A stretch of 64,000 bases of DNA from Monocercomonoides exilis (GCA_001643675.2 LSRY02000007.1:1981001-2045000); one strand, 5' to 3'. Counted from the first letter of the stretch, positions 1 through 11,315 are shown. Numbers and translations: made by a program. The notes: generated by a model from the sequence alone, not told the origin.

Positions 1-2
1 AT

Positions 3-1358
3 TTATTGTTGATTAATATTTATCAAGAATTATTATCCCATTATAACGCATATAAATGCATGAAACAACTAAAAATCGATGAAATCAATCAGCAGAACAA
101 TGAAAAAAGACCCTTTTTTGAGCAGTTAGCTCAGCTTGCATCTGAGGCTTCTTTCTTACTGATCGATTCTTTTTTTGCACCATTTGGAAAACCTCAACAT
201 TTTATACCGATTAATCTTGTTCTTTATCGTTTAATACCGTTTTTCATTGTGACTGTGATTTGCCTCACAGTATTTGAAGTGCTTTTGTATCTTCGATTGA
301 CTGTTTGCAACATTTCTTACGCTGCTGTTTTTGTACCAATTTGGATTCAAGCTTTTCTCTGGCTAATTTCGTCTTCTTTTCTTGTTCGTGATGGAGATCA
401 ACCTCCTCCTGCGTATGTCGAAACTGTTAGTTCAACTGGGATAGGCAATAACCTTCCCAAAGGAGAACAAACAAGATCAAGCAAATTGTTCTGGAATGTT
501 CGAGCTAAAATTATTGTGTCTGGGATGTCGGTTCTAATTTTTATTGCTGTGCACTTAACATTGCTATTACTGTTCAATAGGTTATACGTTCAATTCGATA
601 GAGAAAACGATCCATATCATGACTTCAGAGAAAAAATAGAAGATAACTTGACACAAGTTTCTGCTGTTCTCGCACCAGTTATTGTATTTTTGGCTTTATT
701 AATTGTATTTATTGTTGGATGGCATGTTGTTCAAGCTGTTGGATTGCATTTTGGTTCTTCGCAAAGAAAATCAAATTTTCCTCGAAGATCATTTGGGGCT
801 TTACTATTCTTTGTGGTTCTGGTATTGCTTGCTTTGATTTTTTGTGCGTTGCTTTCGTCAAAAATTGACAACAACGGGACAGCTTCTTGGTGGGTTGTAT
901 TTTCTCCTTTGTTTTGCTTAGATACTGTAATTGTATCAATTGCTCTTGGTAATGTTCTTGTTGTTTGGAAAAGGTCAAAATTGATGGATGAAAAAGAAAA
1001 GGATACAGGTAACCTTCGTTATCAATCGATGCTATATCGGAAGAACACTCATTTTTTGCCAGCGAAACATTCAACTCAAACAGCTACATATGCTTCCTCC
1101 TTGAAAGCGAATGAAATGCCAAATGAAGAACATTTCAAGCAACCGGTTTTTACACTTATCACATCGATCGTTGTACTCTTCTGCACAATCTGGCTTTCAG
1201 TTTCTCATATCAACATTTGCCTTGTTCTTACACTCCCTCATCAACAGCTAATTTCTATTTTCATCCCGCTATGGTTTGCATCGTTTTCTATACTTTCAAG
1301 AGCAATCATAAAAAAGATTTGGGACATATTAATGAAGAGGACACAACTTAGAAATTGA
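3..1358 (+). CDS. Multi-pass membrane protein, 5' end cut by window (possibly TMEM185-like)
   Basis: The frame is open to the window edge and the first in-frame methionine lies inside conserved-looking sequence, so the gene begins upstream; about 450 residues are visible, ending in TGA. I count about eight hydrophobic segments, near residues 80-102, 103-125, 168-192, 216-245, 265-285, 296-320, 380-405 and 415-435. Three segments share an aromatic/Pro/Trp pattern (VFVPIW, VVFSPLF, IFIPLW). Repeats of this kind are typical of the TMEM185 (fragile-X-F-associated) family of membrane proteins, whose molecular role is poorly known. A polar loop (about 125-165) contains QPPPAY, a PPxY-type motif that could bind WW-domain proteins. 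Location in an endomembrane or the plasma membrane is inferred. Coding status is strong; the family call is tentative. Confidence 0.7.
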   Translation, partial: LLLINIYQELLSHYNAYKCMKQLKIDEINQQNNEKRPFFEQLAQLASEASFLLIDSFFAPFGKPQHFIPINLVLYRLIPFFIVTVICLTVFEVLLYLRLTVCNISYAAVFVPIWIQAFLWLISSSFLVRDGDQPPPAYVETVSSTGIGNNLPKGEQTRSSKLFWNVRAKIIVSGMSVLIFIAVHLTLLLLFNRLYVQFDRENDPYHDFREKIEDNLTQVSAVLAPVIVFLALLIVFIVGWHVVQAVGLHFGSSQRKSNFPRRSFGALLFFVVLVLLALIFCALLSSKIDNNGTASWWVVFSPLFCLDTVIVSIALGNVLVVWKRSKLMDEKEKDTGNLRYQSMLYRKNTHFLPAKHSTQTATYASSLKANEMPNEEHFKQPVFTLITSIVVLFCTIWLSVSHINICLVLTLPHQQLISIFIPLWFASFSILSRAIIKKIWDILMKRTQLRN

Positions 1359-2551
1359 TTTGCAGAAGAACCCAAATAATGCAAAAGAATAATAATTGAT
1401 AAATTTTGAAAGAAAGGAATCGTCTGTGGATAGTTGTTAATTTGATTGTTTACGTAGGAAATGAATGCAAAATTGTTAGTTTTAATTTTCTAAAATTGGA
1501 TGCAATGGAGTTTTTTTACATATTTAAAAATTACTTTAAATATTAAAACTTTTTTTATCAAACACATATTTATGTCAACATTTCTAAGAATGCTGCTTTA
1601 TTAATTATTCGAAGCAAATGAATCATTCAGAATTATATTTTTAAAAAGCAAATTTGGATTGTGCATGTTGAATCTATTTTCTTAATAATTCTTATTCATT
1701 TGGAGGAAAATATGAAAATTTAAACTTTTTTTGTACAACACATTGAAAAATTGCTTCACTAATAACTTTATTTCGCTTTCTCATTTTTTTAAATAAATTT
1801 TATTTTCATATCCTGAAACAGGCATCATCGAAATCAAAACAAAAAGAAATGTGACATTTCACGAATGTCAAAAAATGAACTCATTTTTATTGTGTTTTTT
1901 GATCTCAAAAAGTCAATGAAAAGTGCATAACTTTTCAATGAAAATGCCTGAAGAGAAATATTTTGCCCCATTTGAAAATTTTATTTGTATTTATACTAGT
2001 TAAAACATGAAAAGGCAGTTCTTATTTTTTTTCCTCCTTCCTTCATTCATTCTTTCCTTCCTTTTTTTATCAATAAATATCCATCTCCTGGAATGACAAT
2101 CCACTTTCCTTTTCCAAAAATACACTAAAACGCCTCCCTCCGTCTTATGTTCCAAAATGCAATATAAGGCAAAATCGCGTTATATCGGATGAGCAAATTC
2201 TAGTTTTTTTGCCTCTTTCATCCTTAAATATGTGTTAAATTCATTTTCAAATTGTTGTAAAGGAGCGGAAAACAATTTTTAAATAATAATAAATATGCAT
2301 AACCTTCGATCATGACATTCTTTTTGATCTGTCTCAAAAACTTAATGAAATAATTCAAATTGAATCTTTTTGTTTCATTAATTTGTTCAGAATTATGAAA
2401 CTTGAAATAAATCACACTGAAATCAATTCTCCTTAAATCCAGAAAAAATATTCAGTTACAGTGATAGCAGTTTTCACTGGTTATTCGACAACAAAATAAT
2501 ATCAAATTTTAAAAAATGCTTTCTGTGCAACGAAGATATGTATTTTAATGC
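1359..2551. other. AT-rich intergenic DNA, no gene seen
   Basis: This stretch has stop codons in all frames and no protein-like reading frame longer than chance. It contains a TTCC/TTCATTC-rich microsatellite-like run near 2035-2070. It probably holds the 3' UTR of the upstream membrane-protein gene. I see no RNA gene. Confidence 0.5.
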
Positions 2552-2815
2552 ATATGGGTGATTATTTTTGAAATCATATTATTTCAGACAAAAATTTTGG
2601 TTCTGAAAATGATCTTGAATATTATCAGATGAACATTGAAAAGTGAAAAGGCTTTTTGAATTCATTTTAGTTGTTGATTCCGATAGACAATTTGTATTTA
2701 AAAACAATTATCATGCTTTTTCACTTTTGAATAAAAATATTCTTTTATAAAACTAACAATCTTTGAAAACCGACACACCGAAAAAAGTTATGATTTCAAA
2801 AATAATCACACATAT
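2552..2815. mobile_element. Miniature inverted-repeat element (MITE), 264 bp
   Basis: Terminal inverted repeats at 2552-2578 and 2789-2815 match at 26 of 27 positions and contain GTGATTATTTTTGAAATCAT. A TA dinucleotide sits symmetrically at both ends, consistent with a TA target duplication. The interior is AT-rich and has no coding capacity. A second element with similar ends lies at 56400-56614, so this is a family. Non-autonomous mobilisation by a TA-targeting transposase is inferred. Confidence 0.6.
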
Positions 2816-3065
2816 TCAACATGTAGATTTTCCTATCACTGTAGAAAATTCAAATCCAATAATACAATAATAATTAATACTCCATAAAATCACACAAAAG
2901 CTAAAAATAGAACTCATATTACAAACTATTTTTTTATTTCACTTAGGCCTGTAGCAGCTTCAGGCCAGATCTCTTGCAGGTCTTGGCGAAAAAATCAGGG
3001 GTGAAATTTTTGCAATTTAACGACAAGCTTGTTATTTGGAATTCTACTCAAAAAAAGAAAAATTA

Positions 3066-3751
3066 GGAGGTGTTGGAAAGGTTGTCGAATTGGATGAGTG
3101 TTTGTTGCGGAAAAAGAAGAATCATAGGTGCAGATTTCAAAAGCAGGTTTGAATATTTGGAATCTATGAAAAAAATCCTTTGGAAAATAAAGCATTTATA
3201 ATTCCAGTGAAAAAAAGGATTAAAAAACGCTGCTAAATATTATCACAAAACCTGTTGAGTCTGGGACAATGAAATATTCAGATTGTACTAAAGCTTACTC
3301 AAAGTTGCCTGAGTTTGGTTTTGCGCACGAAACATTTGATCATTGCAAGGAATTAAATAATTAAATAACAACTGTTACACAAATACCATTGAAGCTGTCT
3401 GGAGTATGCAAAGAAGGTATTTGCAGCCAAATTAAACAAGCCTGTGTCACATTGAAGATTTAATTGCTTCATTGATATTGCAAAAAAATAGAAAAAGTTT
3501 CAATACAGAAGTTTTTTAAAATTGTTTTTGAATATAATTCAGAGAGATATGAGAAAACATACGATAAAGGATACGAAAAAAGTGAAGTTGAAACTGAAAC
3601 ATCAACGAGCAGCATTTCATCTGTTGGAACAGATGATACAAATGACACAGTATTAACAATTAAGAAAAAACGGAAGATGAAAAAGAAAAAGCTTCCAGCT
3701 AGGAAGAATCCGACACATTTTAATTCTTCAAACTTTAATTTGTTTGTCTAA
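3066..3751 (+). pseudogene. Degenerate Merlin/ISXO2-like DDE transposase
   Basis: Three reading frames in succession give the signature of the ISXO2-like (IS1595/Merlin) transposase domain. At 3066-3230 the frame contains GGVGKVVELDE, corresponding to the conserved GG-VVEiDE block with the first catalytic Asp. At 3251-3358 it contains SGTMKYSDCTKAYSKL, corresponding to the second Asp block. At 3367-3540 it contains NNCYTNTIEAVWS, corresponding to the H/YTNTIE-W block with the catalytic Glu. Two frameshifts (near 3235 and 3362) and several internal stops make it inactive. A further open stretch to 3751 in the next frame encodes an acidic then Lys-rich tail that may be the old C-terminus. The sequence at 2816-3065 just upstream may hold the eroded N-terminus. 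Merlin elements are cut-and-paste DNA transposons. Confidence 0.75.
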
Positions 3752-3811
3752 AAATTTTTATTTCAAAGCTCATTGAAAAAATAAGAAAACATATAATTTC
3801 ATTATTTAATT

Positions 3812-4930
3812 TTGGGTTTGATCAAAAAGGATGACATGATCGGAAGTTATGCCGAATTAAGACTTATGCATTTCTATTCCCAATTATATCCTAGAATTGT
3901 CAGGATGATTGTTGATGAAAATAAGAAAAAGGATGAAAAAGATGAAAAGCTCTTGGTTGATCTTTGTGAATGTTATTCGCTGCTCTCTAATGGTCTTGTT
4001 TCAACAGATATTGTTTCAATCTGTGTGCCTGTCCTTTTGAAAGTTGGATTGAACAAAAAGGAAAAGGAAGAATCGCAAAAAGAAGTTGAAATGGCTTTGC
4101 TTGTTTCGAGAAACATTGATGGCTCTTATGAATGGGTATTTTTATTTCGTTTTACAAGATTATGTAGTTTTCTTCTTCTTCTTCTTTCTTTTTTTCTTAT
4201 TTTCTATCGAATAACTTATCGAAATAATTATATTTGAATATGATCGTAGAAATTATACGCTATCATCAGGAACATCACAATCTTTCACGACTCACCTATC
4301 AGTGTACTTGGGAGTTTTTGACTTTCCGACTTTGGGTTGACTATGGCTTGAATGGAAAGGTTGTGAATAAGCTCCATTTTGTGAGAGAAGCAACCAGAGA
4401 ATTGGAAGATCTGTCAAAGAGTGTGGATTGGAAGAAAAAAGAAAAAAGAGGAAAATAAGCGAAAGAAGTGATAGTGATCTGGAGATGGATTGATATTGTT
4501 GATAATTACTTGACCTGGTCCACATTGTGGAACGAAGAACTTGCTGGACTTATCAGCAGCATTGTGAAGTTATATCGAGCTTCAAGAGATAATTACAAAG
4601 AAATAAACAATCATTGTATTTGTTTATTGAGAAGAGCATCGGAAAATAGAAATGTGAAAATTGAAGACTTGTTGAAGGAAGGTATTGTCGATCTTTGTTC
4701 TGAAGAAATGAAACAATCAACTTTGGAAGATGGGATTGTTTGGGATTGTTTGTATTTCTTTATGGATATTTCAAGAAGATTGAAAGAAAGAAGAGATAAT
4801 AACATGGAAGAAGAGAAAAGAAAAGAATTGAAAAGAAAGATATTCGAAAAGATGGAAGAAGAATGATACGAAGATACCATCACCAGCTTTCGTAAATTGT
4901 TTTATTATTTTTTTCATGCATTCTTCTAAA
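3812..4930 (+). pseudogene. Alpha-solenoid (ARM/HEAT-like) family protein, broken copy 1
   Basis: This region aligns along its length with the intact paralogues at 17557-18882 and 28993-30363. It shares blocks such as EKLLVDLCECYSLL, KEVEMALL, RYHQEHHNLSRL, VVNKLHFVREATRELEDLS and the C-terminal charged tail. The N-terminal third is missing. The intron position is present (GTATTT donor near 4135) but no AG restores the frame. There is an in-frame TAA at 4456-4458 in the charged linker. A TGA at 4864-4866 replaces the Gly codon of the conserved EEEG-YEDI motif. The 3' end runs directly into the outer boundary of the large inverted repeat. The function of the family is unknown; repeated helices suggest a protein-binding scaffold. 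Confidence 0.75.
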
Positions 4931-6192
4931 TTGAATGAGATGTGAAAAAACAAAAGAATCAAAAAACCATCACATTTTCAATCAACAAGTCATGCTTCAA
5001 AACATCTTTCGCAATTGCTGTGCGTTCATCGTGCCCAATTTCTTCAAACACAAAATTCTCTCAATTCAAAACTTACCGCAAGTTCTGCCATCAAAACAGA
5101 ATAAGCATTCTTTCAATCTCATTTGAATTAAAAAAAGAACCGCAACCCCGAAAAGCTGCAATTCGAATGACATTTCACAACAATGGTTGGCTTCCTGCGA
5201 AACGAGTGATGCAATCTGGCTTCCCCAAGCAGCTCCACAACATTCAACATCCCTCAAGCCATCCGCTCAGCAAACTGCTTGAATTCAACTTCATCAAAAT
5301 TGTCAATTGAAAAAGAAGCTCCAAGCATTCCACAAGCTTTCAATATTCATGATATTCATTCCGCTTTTCCCCTTTCCACTCCACCCATATCGATTGCTCT
5401 TCCAACTCTCTCGTGTCTGACTGTCAGCAAGCTGTACCAAATACCTAAGTTCTTGAAGGCTTTTTATGGTTTCTGCAACCTCCTTTATTCCACTTCTTTT
5501 TCAATTATCCTGATAAAAACAAAGAAAAATTTTAAAATCAAAAATTCAAAAAAAATAAAAAGTTCACACAGTGATTCCTTCTTCTTTCAAACTGCTTTTT
5601 CAAGCCAATCTTCTTCCCAAACCTGCCTCAAATCGAGCTTCAACAAGATAATTCCTTTCAGCATCTCAGCAAAAAAAAATGCTCCTGCAGCAACAGGACT
5701 ATAAAAGGATTTTTCCCAACGACCAGCAACTCTTTCAGCAGCAGCCACAGAACCACCACAAACAATTGAGAATAATCCATTCAAGCCCTTCTCTTCCATT
5801 CCGCCCGCCACTTCCAACCATCTTCTGCTCCGGGCTTTGTCACTCTCAAAAATGGCCATATAAGCAAAAACAAAAATTTCAATAACGTCCTCTGAAAAAT
5901 AAAATAATCCAAATAAAAAAAATATGTCAAACCCAAACAACTCAAAACACACCTTCTGAAAGCTCCCGAGAACGAAACAACACATCCCTCAAGCTCCACT
6001 GGTACAGGCAAGCAGCGACATTCCAAAACATTCCACACAATAATCCATCGAAAAAGATGACATAAAAATTTCAATTTTCCGTTTGTTCCCATGTGAGCAT
6101 CGCATGTTCAAAAAAATCTCCCTCTTCCAATCAGCAATAAAATACACTCCGTTTGCATTCCTGCCCGAAAACATCTTGCACACATGCAGCAT
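4930..6192 (-). pseudogene. Helical hypothetical protein, left-arm copy, frameshifted
   Basis: Comparison with the mirror copy (26099-27362) gives the structure. Exon 1 runs from ATG 6192 to 5953, followed by a 61-bp GT-AG intron (5892-5952). Exon 2 starts at 5891 and stays open to 5587. Exon 1 is 240 nt here and 241 nt in the mirror copy, and that one-base loss breaks the frame around 6075. Exon 2 encodes about 100 residues of helical, Ala/Glu-rich sequence (SEDVIEIF, AYMAIFESDKARSRRWLEVA, AAAERVAGRWEK), resembling an armadillo-like repeat protein. Further downstream (5560-4930) protein-like pieces appear in shifting frames (EVAETIKSLQELRYLVQLAD and others), so more decayed exons follow. It is transcribed away from the surface-protein gene. 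I do not recognise the family. Confidence 0.55.
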
Positions 6193-6424
6193 CAGTCCCC
6201 CAGACGATAAAACATTTCTGGAAAAAATTATTTATGGAACATAATTTTTCCGAGTTTTTCCTTTGCTCCTTCGGCCACTGTATTGGCATGCCTCGATGCA
6301 TTTTCGTACTGAAACAGTGTTCATATTATTCCATTATTTTTGAACCTTAATGTGTTCCATTCAAAATACGTCGTATGCGTGAATTGATCATATTATTTTT
6401 TAAAAGAGCAATAAATCGGTTTTG
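6193..6424. promoter_or_regulatory. Shared divergent intergenic region, left arm
   Basis: Only about 230 bp separate the ATG of the minus-strand helical gene (6192) from the ATG of the surface-protein gene (6425). Both promoters must lie here or overlap the genes. An A/T-rich run (ATTATTTTTTAAAAGAG) sits just upstream of the surface gene. The mirror region at 25868-26098 is similar but has small changes. I see no canonical TATA box that I can assign with confidence. Confidence 0.4.
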
Positions 6425-9400
6425 ATGACAGGAATTATTTCAGCGATATTTGTTGCATTTTCTGTTTTGTTGCAAGCAAGTTGTGAAGAGAAAACAGCAA
6501 CAATAGTATTTGTGAAGAGTGAAGGGGAAGGAGATGGAACTGCATTTGATAAACCCAAGAATTCTTTATCAGGAGCGTATGATTTGCTAACTGACGAAAG
6601 TGAAGATGGGCTCACAATAAAAGTTATCAAAGCAAATGATGAAAACAATGCTCTTAAAGCTGAAGCAATGACACTTGATAAAACGTCTGGAATCACGATT
6701 GAAGGTATTACAGATGCAGAAGGAACAAATGGGAAAGTTGAAATTGACTGCACAGTAACAGCTGAAAGCGATTTATTTACATGCGAGAAAGAAGTTTCGT
6801 TTAAATATTTGATATTCAAATTCCCAGCAACATTTACACAAGTTGAAGGTGAATTGAAAGCAAATACAGATGGAACAGCTTTGATTCACGCTGTTGCAGG
6901 AGCAGAAAATGAAGAAGGATCAGGATCAGAAAATGAAGCAGGATCAGGATCAGAATCATTAACAATATCTAACTGCGACTTTGTACGACCAGAAGCGGGA
7001 GACATTGGAATTCATCTTGTGAAAGTGAGTGCAGGATCATTGACGATAGATACTGTTGAGTGCACTTCGGAAAAAGAAGTGAATTTTTCAGCAACACCAT
7101 TTTTGATTGAAGGAGCAGTAACGAGTGTTTCATTGAAATCATTGAATTTAAAGAAGATCACATCAAAAGAAAGTCCCGTTGTGAAAATTGTTGGAAAAGA
7201 TGAAGCAGCTGTTTCTGTGAAATTGGACAGCTGCACATTTACAGAATGTGTTTCAAACGATGCTACAGAAACAACTTCAAGTGGAGCATTGCATGTGAAG
7301 AGCAAACATGCAGGAAGCACATTTTCAGTTGAAGATAACGGAAAAACAAAATTCGATGGTTGCGCATGTGCAAAGGGGAAATCAGGAGCAATATATCTGG
7401 AAATGACTGCAATAACAGAAGCAACTCAATTATCGTGGCCAACAACAGGAACCAACTTGGAATTCACTGGGTGCAAGGTTTCAGAAGAAGATGCAACTTC
7501 GAATACTGAAAAGAACACAGCATTATATTTGAATGTGCCAGTAAAAATTCATAGAGACATAGCAAAAGAAATGAAGAAAAGTTTTGCATCTGGATACAAG
7601 AAAAATGAAAATAAAGGCATTGTTGTTGCAAAAGGAACCGACGATAGCTCTGAAGTTGATTTCACAGAAGTGTATTTTGATCCGATTACAGACGCATATG
7701 TAAGTGCAAAAGAAGACGATGATAACAAAGATGGATTGAGCTATGCAACACCAAAGAAAAAACTGGATTCAGCATACAAATTGTTTGGAGAGGGTGTTGG
7801 AGAAGAAAACTTCAAAGTCAACATCATCAAAACGGATGCTGCATACAAAGCTGAAGCTATAACACTTGATAAATTATCATTGCTTACGATTGTGGGTGTT
7901 CAAAAAACTGACGAAGCAAATGGAGAAGCCGAAGTGATTGAGACAGAAGTGGAGATTGATTGTGACGCAAAATCAAATAAAGATCTGTTCACTTGCAAGA
8001 AGAAAGTTGAGTTCAGGAGTCTTGTCTTCAACTTCCCATCGACATTGGAAGGAGAACAAGCGAAGAATGATGGCCCAGAAGTGACAGGACCATTTGCATT
8101 GATAGCTACAGACGGTGAAGATGCAGAATTGAGCATTGTGAAATGCAGATTTGTTCGGCCAACACCAACTGATAAACTTGGGATGCTTTCAAACGCAGAT
8201 GAAGAAACAGTTGGTATCCATCTTGTGAAAGTTAGCGCGGGAACATTGACTGTGAACGAAGTTGAGTGCAGTGATGAAACGAATACCGCAAAGTTTACTG
8301 TAATTCCATTTCTGGTTGAAGCAGCAACAGTTTCATTGAAGTCATTGAATTTAAAGAAGATTACATCGACCACAAGTGCTGTGGTGAAAATTGTTGGAAA
8401 AGATGAAGCAGCTATTTCAGTGAAAGTTGATGGATGCACATTTACAGAATGCTCTTCAAGTGATGAAACAGCAACAAGTGGAGCACTTTATGTTGAGAGC
8501 GAAAATGCTGAAAGTTCATTTGAGATTGGAAATACAGGTGCAACAACATTTACTAAATGCACGTGTGCAAATGGAAAATCGGGAGGAATCTATTTGAAGA
8601 TGACGGAAATTGGCGATGCTTCCAAATTGAAATGGCCAACGACAGGGACCAACTTGGCATTTACTGAATGCACGGCAGGAGAAGCCGATCCAACTTCGAA
8701 TTCAATCAGGAAAACGGGATTGTATCTGGATGTGAAAACTGAATTTCATAAAAACATTGCAGATGAAATGAAGAAAAGCTTTGCAGCCGATTACACACTT
8801 GAAGATAATCGATGGTTTGTAACAGCTAATGACAGTGAGGGCAAAGATGTTGACTTCACGTTAAAATATTTTGATCAACCGAAAGAAGTATTTGTGAAGA
8901 GTGAAGGGGCAGGAGAAGGAGTGAAAAAAGAAGCACCGATTGGCAGTTTGAAAGAAGCGTATGATTTGCTTTCTGACACAAATGAAGGTGGACTTTCCAT
9001 TAAAGTCATCAATGGCGATGGCGAAACCTCTGCTCTGAAACCCGAAGCAATGACACTTGATAAAACATCGGGAATCACGATTGAGGGAATTACAGAGGCA
9101 GAAGGAGCAAACGAGAAAGCAAAAATTGACTGCACAGTAACAGCTGAAAACGATTTATTTACATGCGAGAAAACGGTGGCATTCAAGAATTTGATTTTTG
9201 ACTTCTCAGCAACAATTACGCAAGATGAAGGTGAATTGAAAGCCAATGCAGATGGATTAGCGCTTATTCATGCTGATGCAGAGTCAACATCGCTTTCAAT
9301 ATTGAACTGTGACTTTGTACGACCTACAACAGGAGATATTGTTGGAATCCATCTTGTGAAAGTGAGTGCAGGCTCACTGAAGATGACAGGAGCTAAATGT

Positions 9401-10240
9401 ATTGATGATGAGAAAACAGTTTTGTTCAAAGCAATTCCGTTTTTGGTTGAAGGAGCAAAGGAAGTTGTGATTGAGGATGTGGAAGTGAAGAAGGTGGAAG
9501 TGGAAGAAGGTGCAGCGATGAGCATCAAGAATGGAATAAAAGGAGAAGGAAAAGAGAACAAAAAGAATGAAGGGACAGAAGAGATAAAAGGGACAGTTGT
9601 GGTTGTTGAAGGGGTGAAGATGGAAGAGGTGAAGTCGAAGAGTGGAAAGACGGCAGGGGTGGAGATAGCGTTGGGAGAGGAGAATTCGAAGGTGAAGATG
9701 GGAAGGGAAAAGGCATGCACATTCAAGGAGTGCAAGGCAGAAAACGGGAAGTCGGGTGCGATATATATTGAAATGAAGCATGTGAGTGGGAATCTTGAGC
9801 TTCCAGGAGAGAACAAACTGGAGATTGACGGGACGAACAGCGGGAAAGGGAATTCAGGAGCATCGTTGTGCATTGTGGCAGCAGATTTTGATGCGTTCAG
9901 CAAGCAGGATAATGCATTTGAGTTTGCAAAGAACTACGACGAAAGGGAAGCAGGGTGGGTTGTTGGAGCAGCAGATGAGAATGCTGAGCCAGAGGATGTG
10001 TATGAGAAGTATCTGAAGGAGAAGAAGGATCCAGAGCCAGAGCCTGAACCAGGGAAGAAAGATGAACGGAAGGCAAACGCAGGAGTGATTGCTGTGGCGG
10101 TTGTGGTGCCGATTGTGTTTGTTATAGCAGTGGTTGTGATAGTGATCGTGGTGATGGTGGTTGTAAAGAAGAGAAGATCGAAGTACAACTCGGATGGTGT
10201 TGGTAAAGACAAGGAACAAGAGATGAGTAACAATGTGTAA
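6425..10240 (+). CDS. Repeat-built beta-helix-like surface protein, 1271 aa (short form)
   Basis: The start is ATG 6425, giving an N-terminal hydrophobic signal peptide (MTGIISAIFVAFSVLL, about residues 1-20). The body is three units of about 370-400 residues, starting near 24, 422 and 819. Each opens with a VFVKSEG / GSLKEAYDLL-type block and a LDKTSGITIEGI strand block. Each then has Cys-bearing short strands (CTFTECS, TFTKCTC) followed by SGALYV, SGGIYL or SGAIYL. Such Gly-Gly/Ala-Ile motifs with Cys ladders resemble polymorphic-outer-membrane-protein or pectin-lyase-like right-handed beta-helices, common on protist surfaces. Pro/Glu repeats precede one transmembrane helix (about 1219-1248), followed by KKRR and a short acidic tail. 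It is a predicted type I surface protein, ending in TAA. No enzyme motif is visible; an adhesion or antigen role is inferred. Confidence 0.85.
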   Translation: MTGIISAIFVAFSVLLQASCEEKTATIVFVKSEGEGDGTAFDKPKNSLSGAYDLLTDESEDGLTIKVIKANDENNALKAEAMTLDKTSGITIEGITDAEGTNGKVEIDCTVTAESDLFTCEKEVSFKYLIFKFPATFTQVEGELKANTDGTALIHAVAGAENEEGSGSENEAGSGSESLTISNCDFVRPEAGDIGIHLVKVSAGSLTIDTVECTSEKEVNFSATPFLIEGAVTSVSLKSLNLKKITSKESPVVKIVGKDEAAVSVKLDSCTFTECVSNDATETTSSGALHVKSKHAGSTFSVEDNGKTKFDGCACAKGKSGAIYLEMTAITEATQLSWPTTGTNLEFTGCKVSEEDATSNTEKNTALYLNVPVKIHRDIAKEMKKSFASGYKKNENKGIVVAKGTDDSSEVDFTEVYFDPITDAYVSAKEDDDNKDGLSYATPKKKLDSAYKLFGEGVGEENFKVNIIKTDAAYKAEAITLDKLSLLTIVGVQKTDEANGEAEVIETEVEIDCDAKSNKDLFTCKKKVEFRSLVFNFPSTLEGEQAKNDGPEVTGPFALIATDGEDAELSIVKCRFVRPTPTDKLGMLSNADEETVGIHLVKVSAGTLTVNEVECSDETNTAKFTVIPFLVEAATVSLKSLNLKKITSTTSAVVKIVGKDEAAISVKVDGCTFTECSSSDETATSGALYVESENAESSFEIGNTGATTFTKCTCANGKSGGIYLKMTEIGDASKLKWPTTGTNLAFTECTAGEADPTSNSIRKTGLYLDVKTEFHKNIADEMKKSFAADYTLEDNRWFVTANDSEGKDVDFTLKYFDQPKEVFVKSEGAGEGVKKEAPIGSLKEAYDLLSDTNEGGLSIKVINGDGETSALKPEAMTLDKTSGITIEGITEAEGANEKAKIDCTVTAENDLFTCEKTVAFKNLIFDFSATITQDEGELKANADGLALIHADAESTSLSILNCDFVRPTTGDIVGIHLVKVSAGSLKMTGAKCIDDEKTVLFKAIPFLVEGAKEVVIEDVEVKKVEVEEGAAMSIKNGIKGEGKENKKNEGTEEIKGTVVVVEGVKMEEVKSKSGKTAGVEIALGEENSKVKMGREKACTFKECKAENGKSGAIYIEMKHVSGNLELPGENKLEIDGTNSGKGNSGASLCIVAADFDAFSKQDNAFEFAKNYDEREAGWVVGAADENAEPEDVYEKYLKEKKDPEPEPEPGKKDERKANAGVIAVAVVVPIVFVIAVVVIVIVVMVVVKKRRSKYNSDGVGKDKEQEMSNNV

Positions 10241-10838
10241 GAGAGATGGCATCAGAGAAGTGGAGAAGAGGAGAAGGGAAGAAAGGGAGAATGGAGGAGA
10301 GGAGTAATATTCTTAAATTTTAATTGATATTTTCATTTTTGTATTTTTTGCATTTTTGTATTTTTTCATTTTTGTGTTTTTGTATTTTTTCATTTTTGTG
10401 TTTTTGTGTTTTTGCATTTTGCATTTTGCATTTTGCATAATTAGCCATTCACAATATTGTTGCTGACGGTGAAATGAAATACATATGCGTATGTATATAT
10501 GTGTTTAAATTGTATATGCACACTATTCACGTATCTTATCATTCATCACTCACTGTTCACTGTTCACTGTTCCACTATTCACCATTCATCGCTCATCATT
10601 CATCACTCACCATTCACTATTTACAAAAAAGCCTTGGGATGAGTTCGAGGGTGGAGGAGAAGAAGGGGAAGAGGAGAGAAAGGCTTTTGACATTTGATAT
10701 TTGTGATGGTTAAAGATTATTAGACGTTTTATTGTATTTTTTGATTTGTCTATTTTGATGGTCAATTTAACTCGACTTTTCCAATGATGATTTTATTTTT
10801 GTAGTTACAAGTTGGTTTAGTCGTTGTTTATATTAATT

Positions 10839-11010
10839 TTTTAATTTATATTTTAATTTATATTTTAATTTATATTTTAATTTATATTTTAATTTATATT
10901 TTAATTTATATTTTAATTTATATTTTAATTTATATTTTAATTTATATTTTAATTTATATTTTAATTTATATTTTAATTTATATTTTAATTAATATTTTAA
11001 TTAATATTTT
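10839..11010. repeat. 12-bp AT minisatellite, left arm
   Basis: About 14 tandem copies of ATTTATATTTTA, nearly perfect, with the last copies changed to TTAATTAATATT. The mirror tract at 20121-20313 is about two copies longer, so array length has drifted between otherwise nearly identical arms. It lies 0.6 kb downstream of the surface-protein stop codon. The preceding 10241-10838 holds TTTTTGCATTTTTGTATT-type and CATTCACTATTCACC-type low-complexity runs and no gene. Confidence 0.9.
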
Positions 11011-11315
11011 TGTTCATTTGTTAATTTATTCCGTTGTTTTTTTTGATTTTCGCTATTCGCTTTTGCCTTGTTCAGGCGAAAGCGCTTTCCATTCAGCAGG
11101 AAAGCCGCAAAGTCCTTCCTCTGCTGGATTGGATATATTTCCCCTTTTTTTTTTCATTTTTCATTTATTTGACTGGCACATCAGTCAAAGTGAAATGACT
11201 TGGATGCTTTGTTTTGCATCTCACTTTGTTTGGAGCACAGGAAAGTGTGCCGATGAACAAGAATAAAAACATGAAAAACAAAACAAATCTTTTTTTTTAT
11301 TTTTTTATTTCAAAG

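Noticed and set aside
4942-5704. Plus-strand frames of 122 and 141 codons conserved in both repeat arms.
   Set aside because: They lie opposite the minus-strand helical pseudogene. Their conservation follows from the arm duplication, and composition is poor.
9268-10252. Long minus-strand frames opposite the surface-protein C-terminus.
   Set aside because: Shadow frames caused by the biased codon use of the real plus-strand gene; the mirror copies behave identically.
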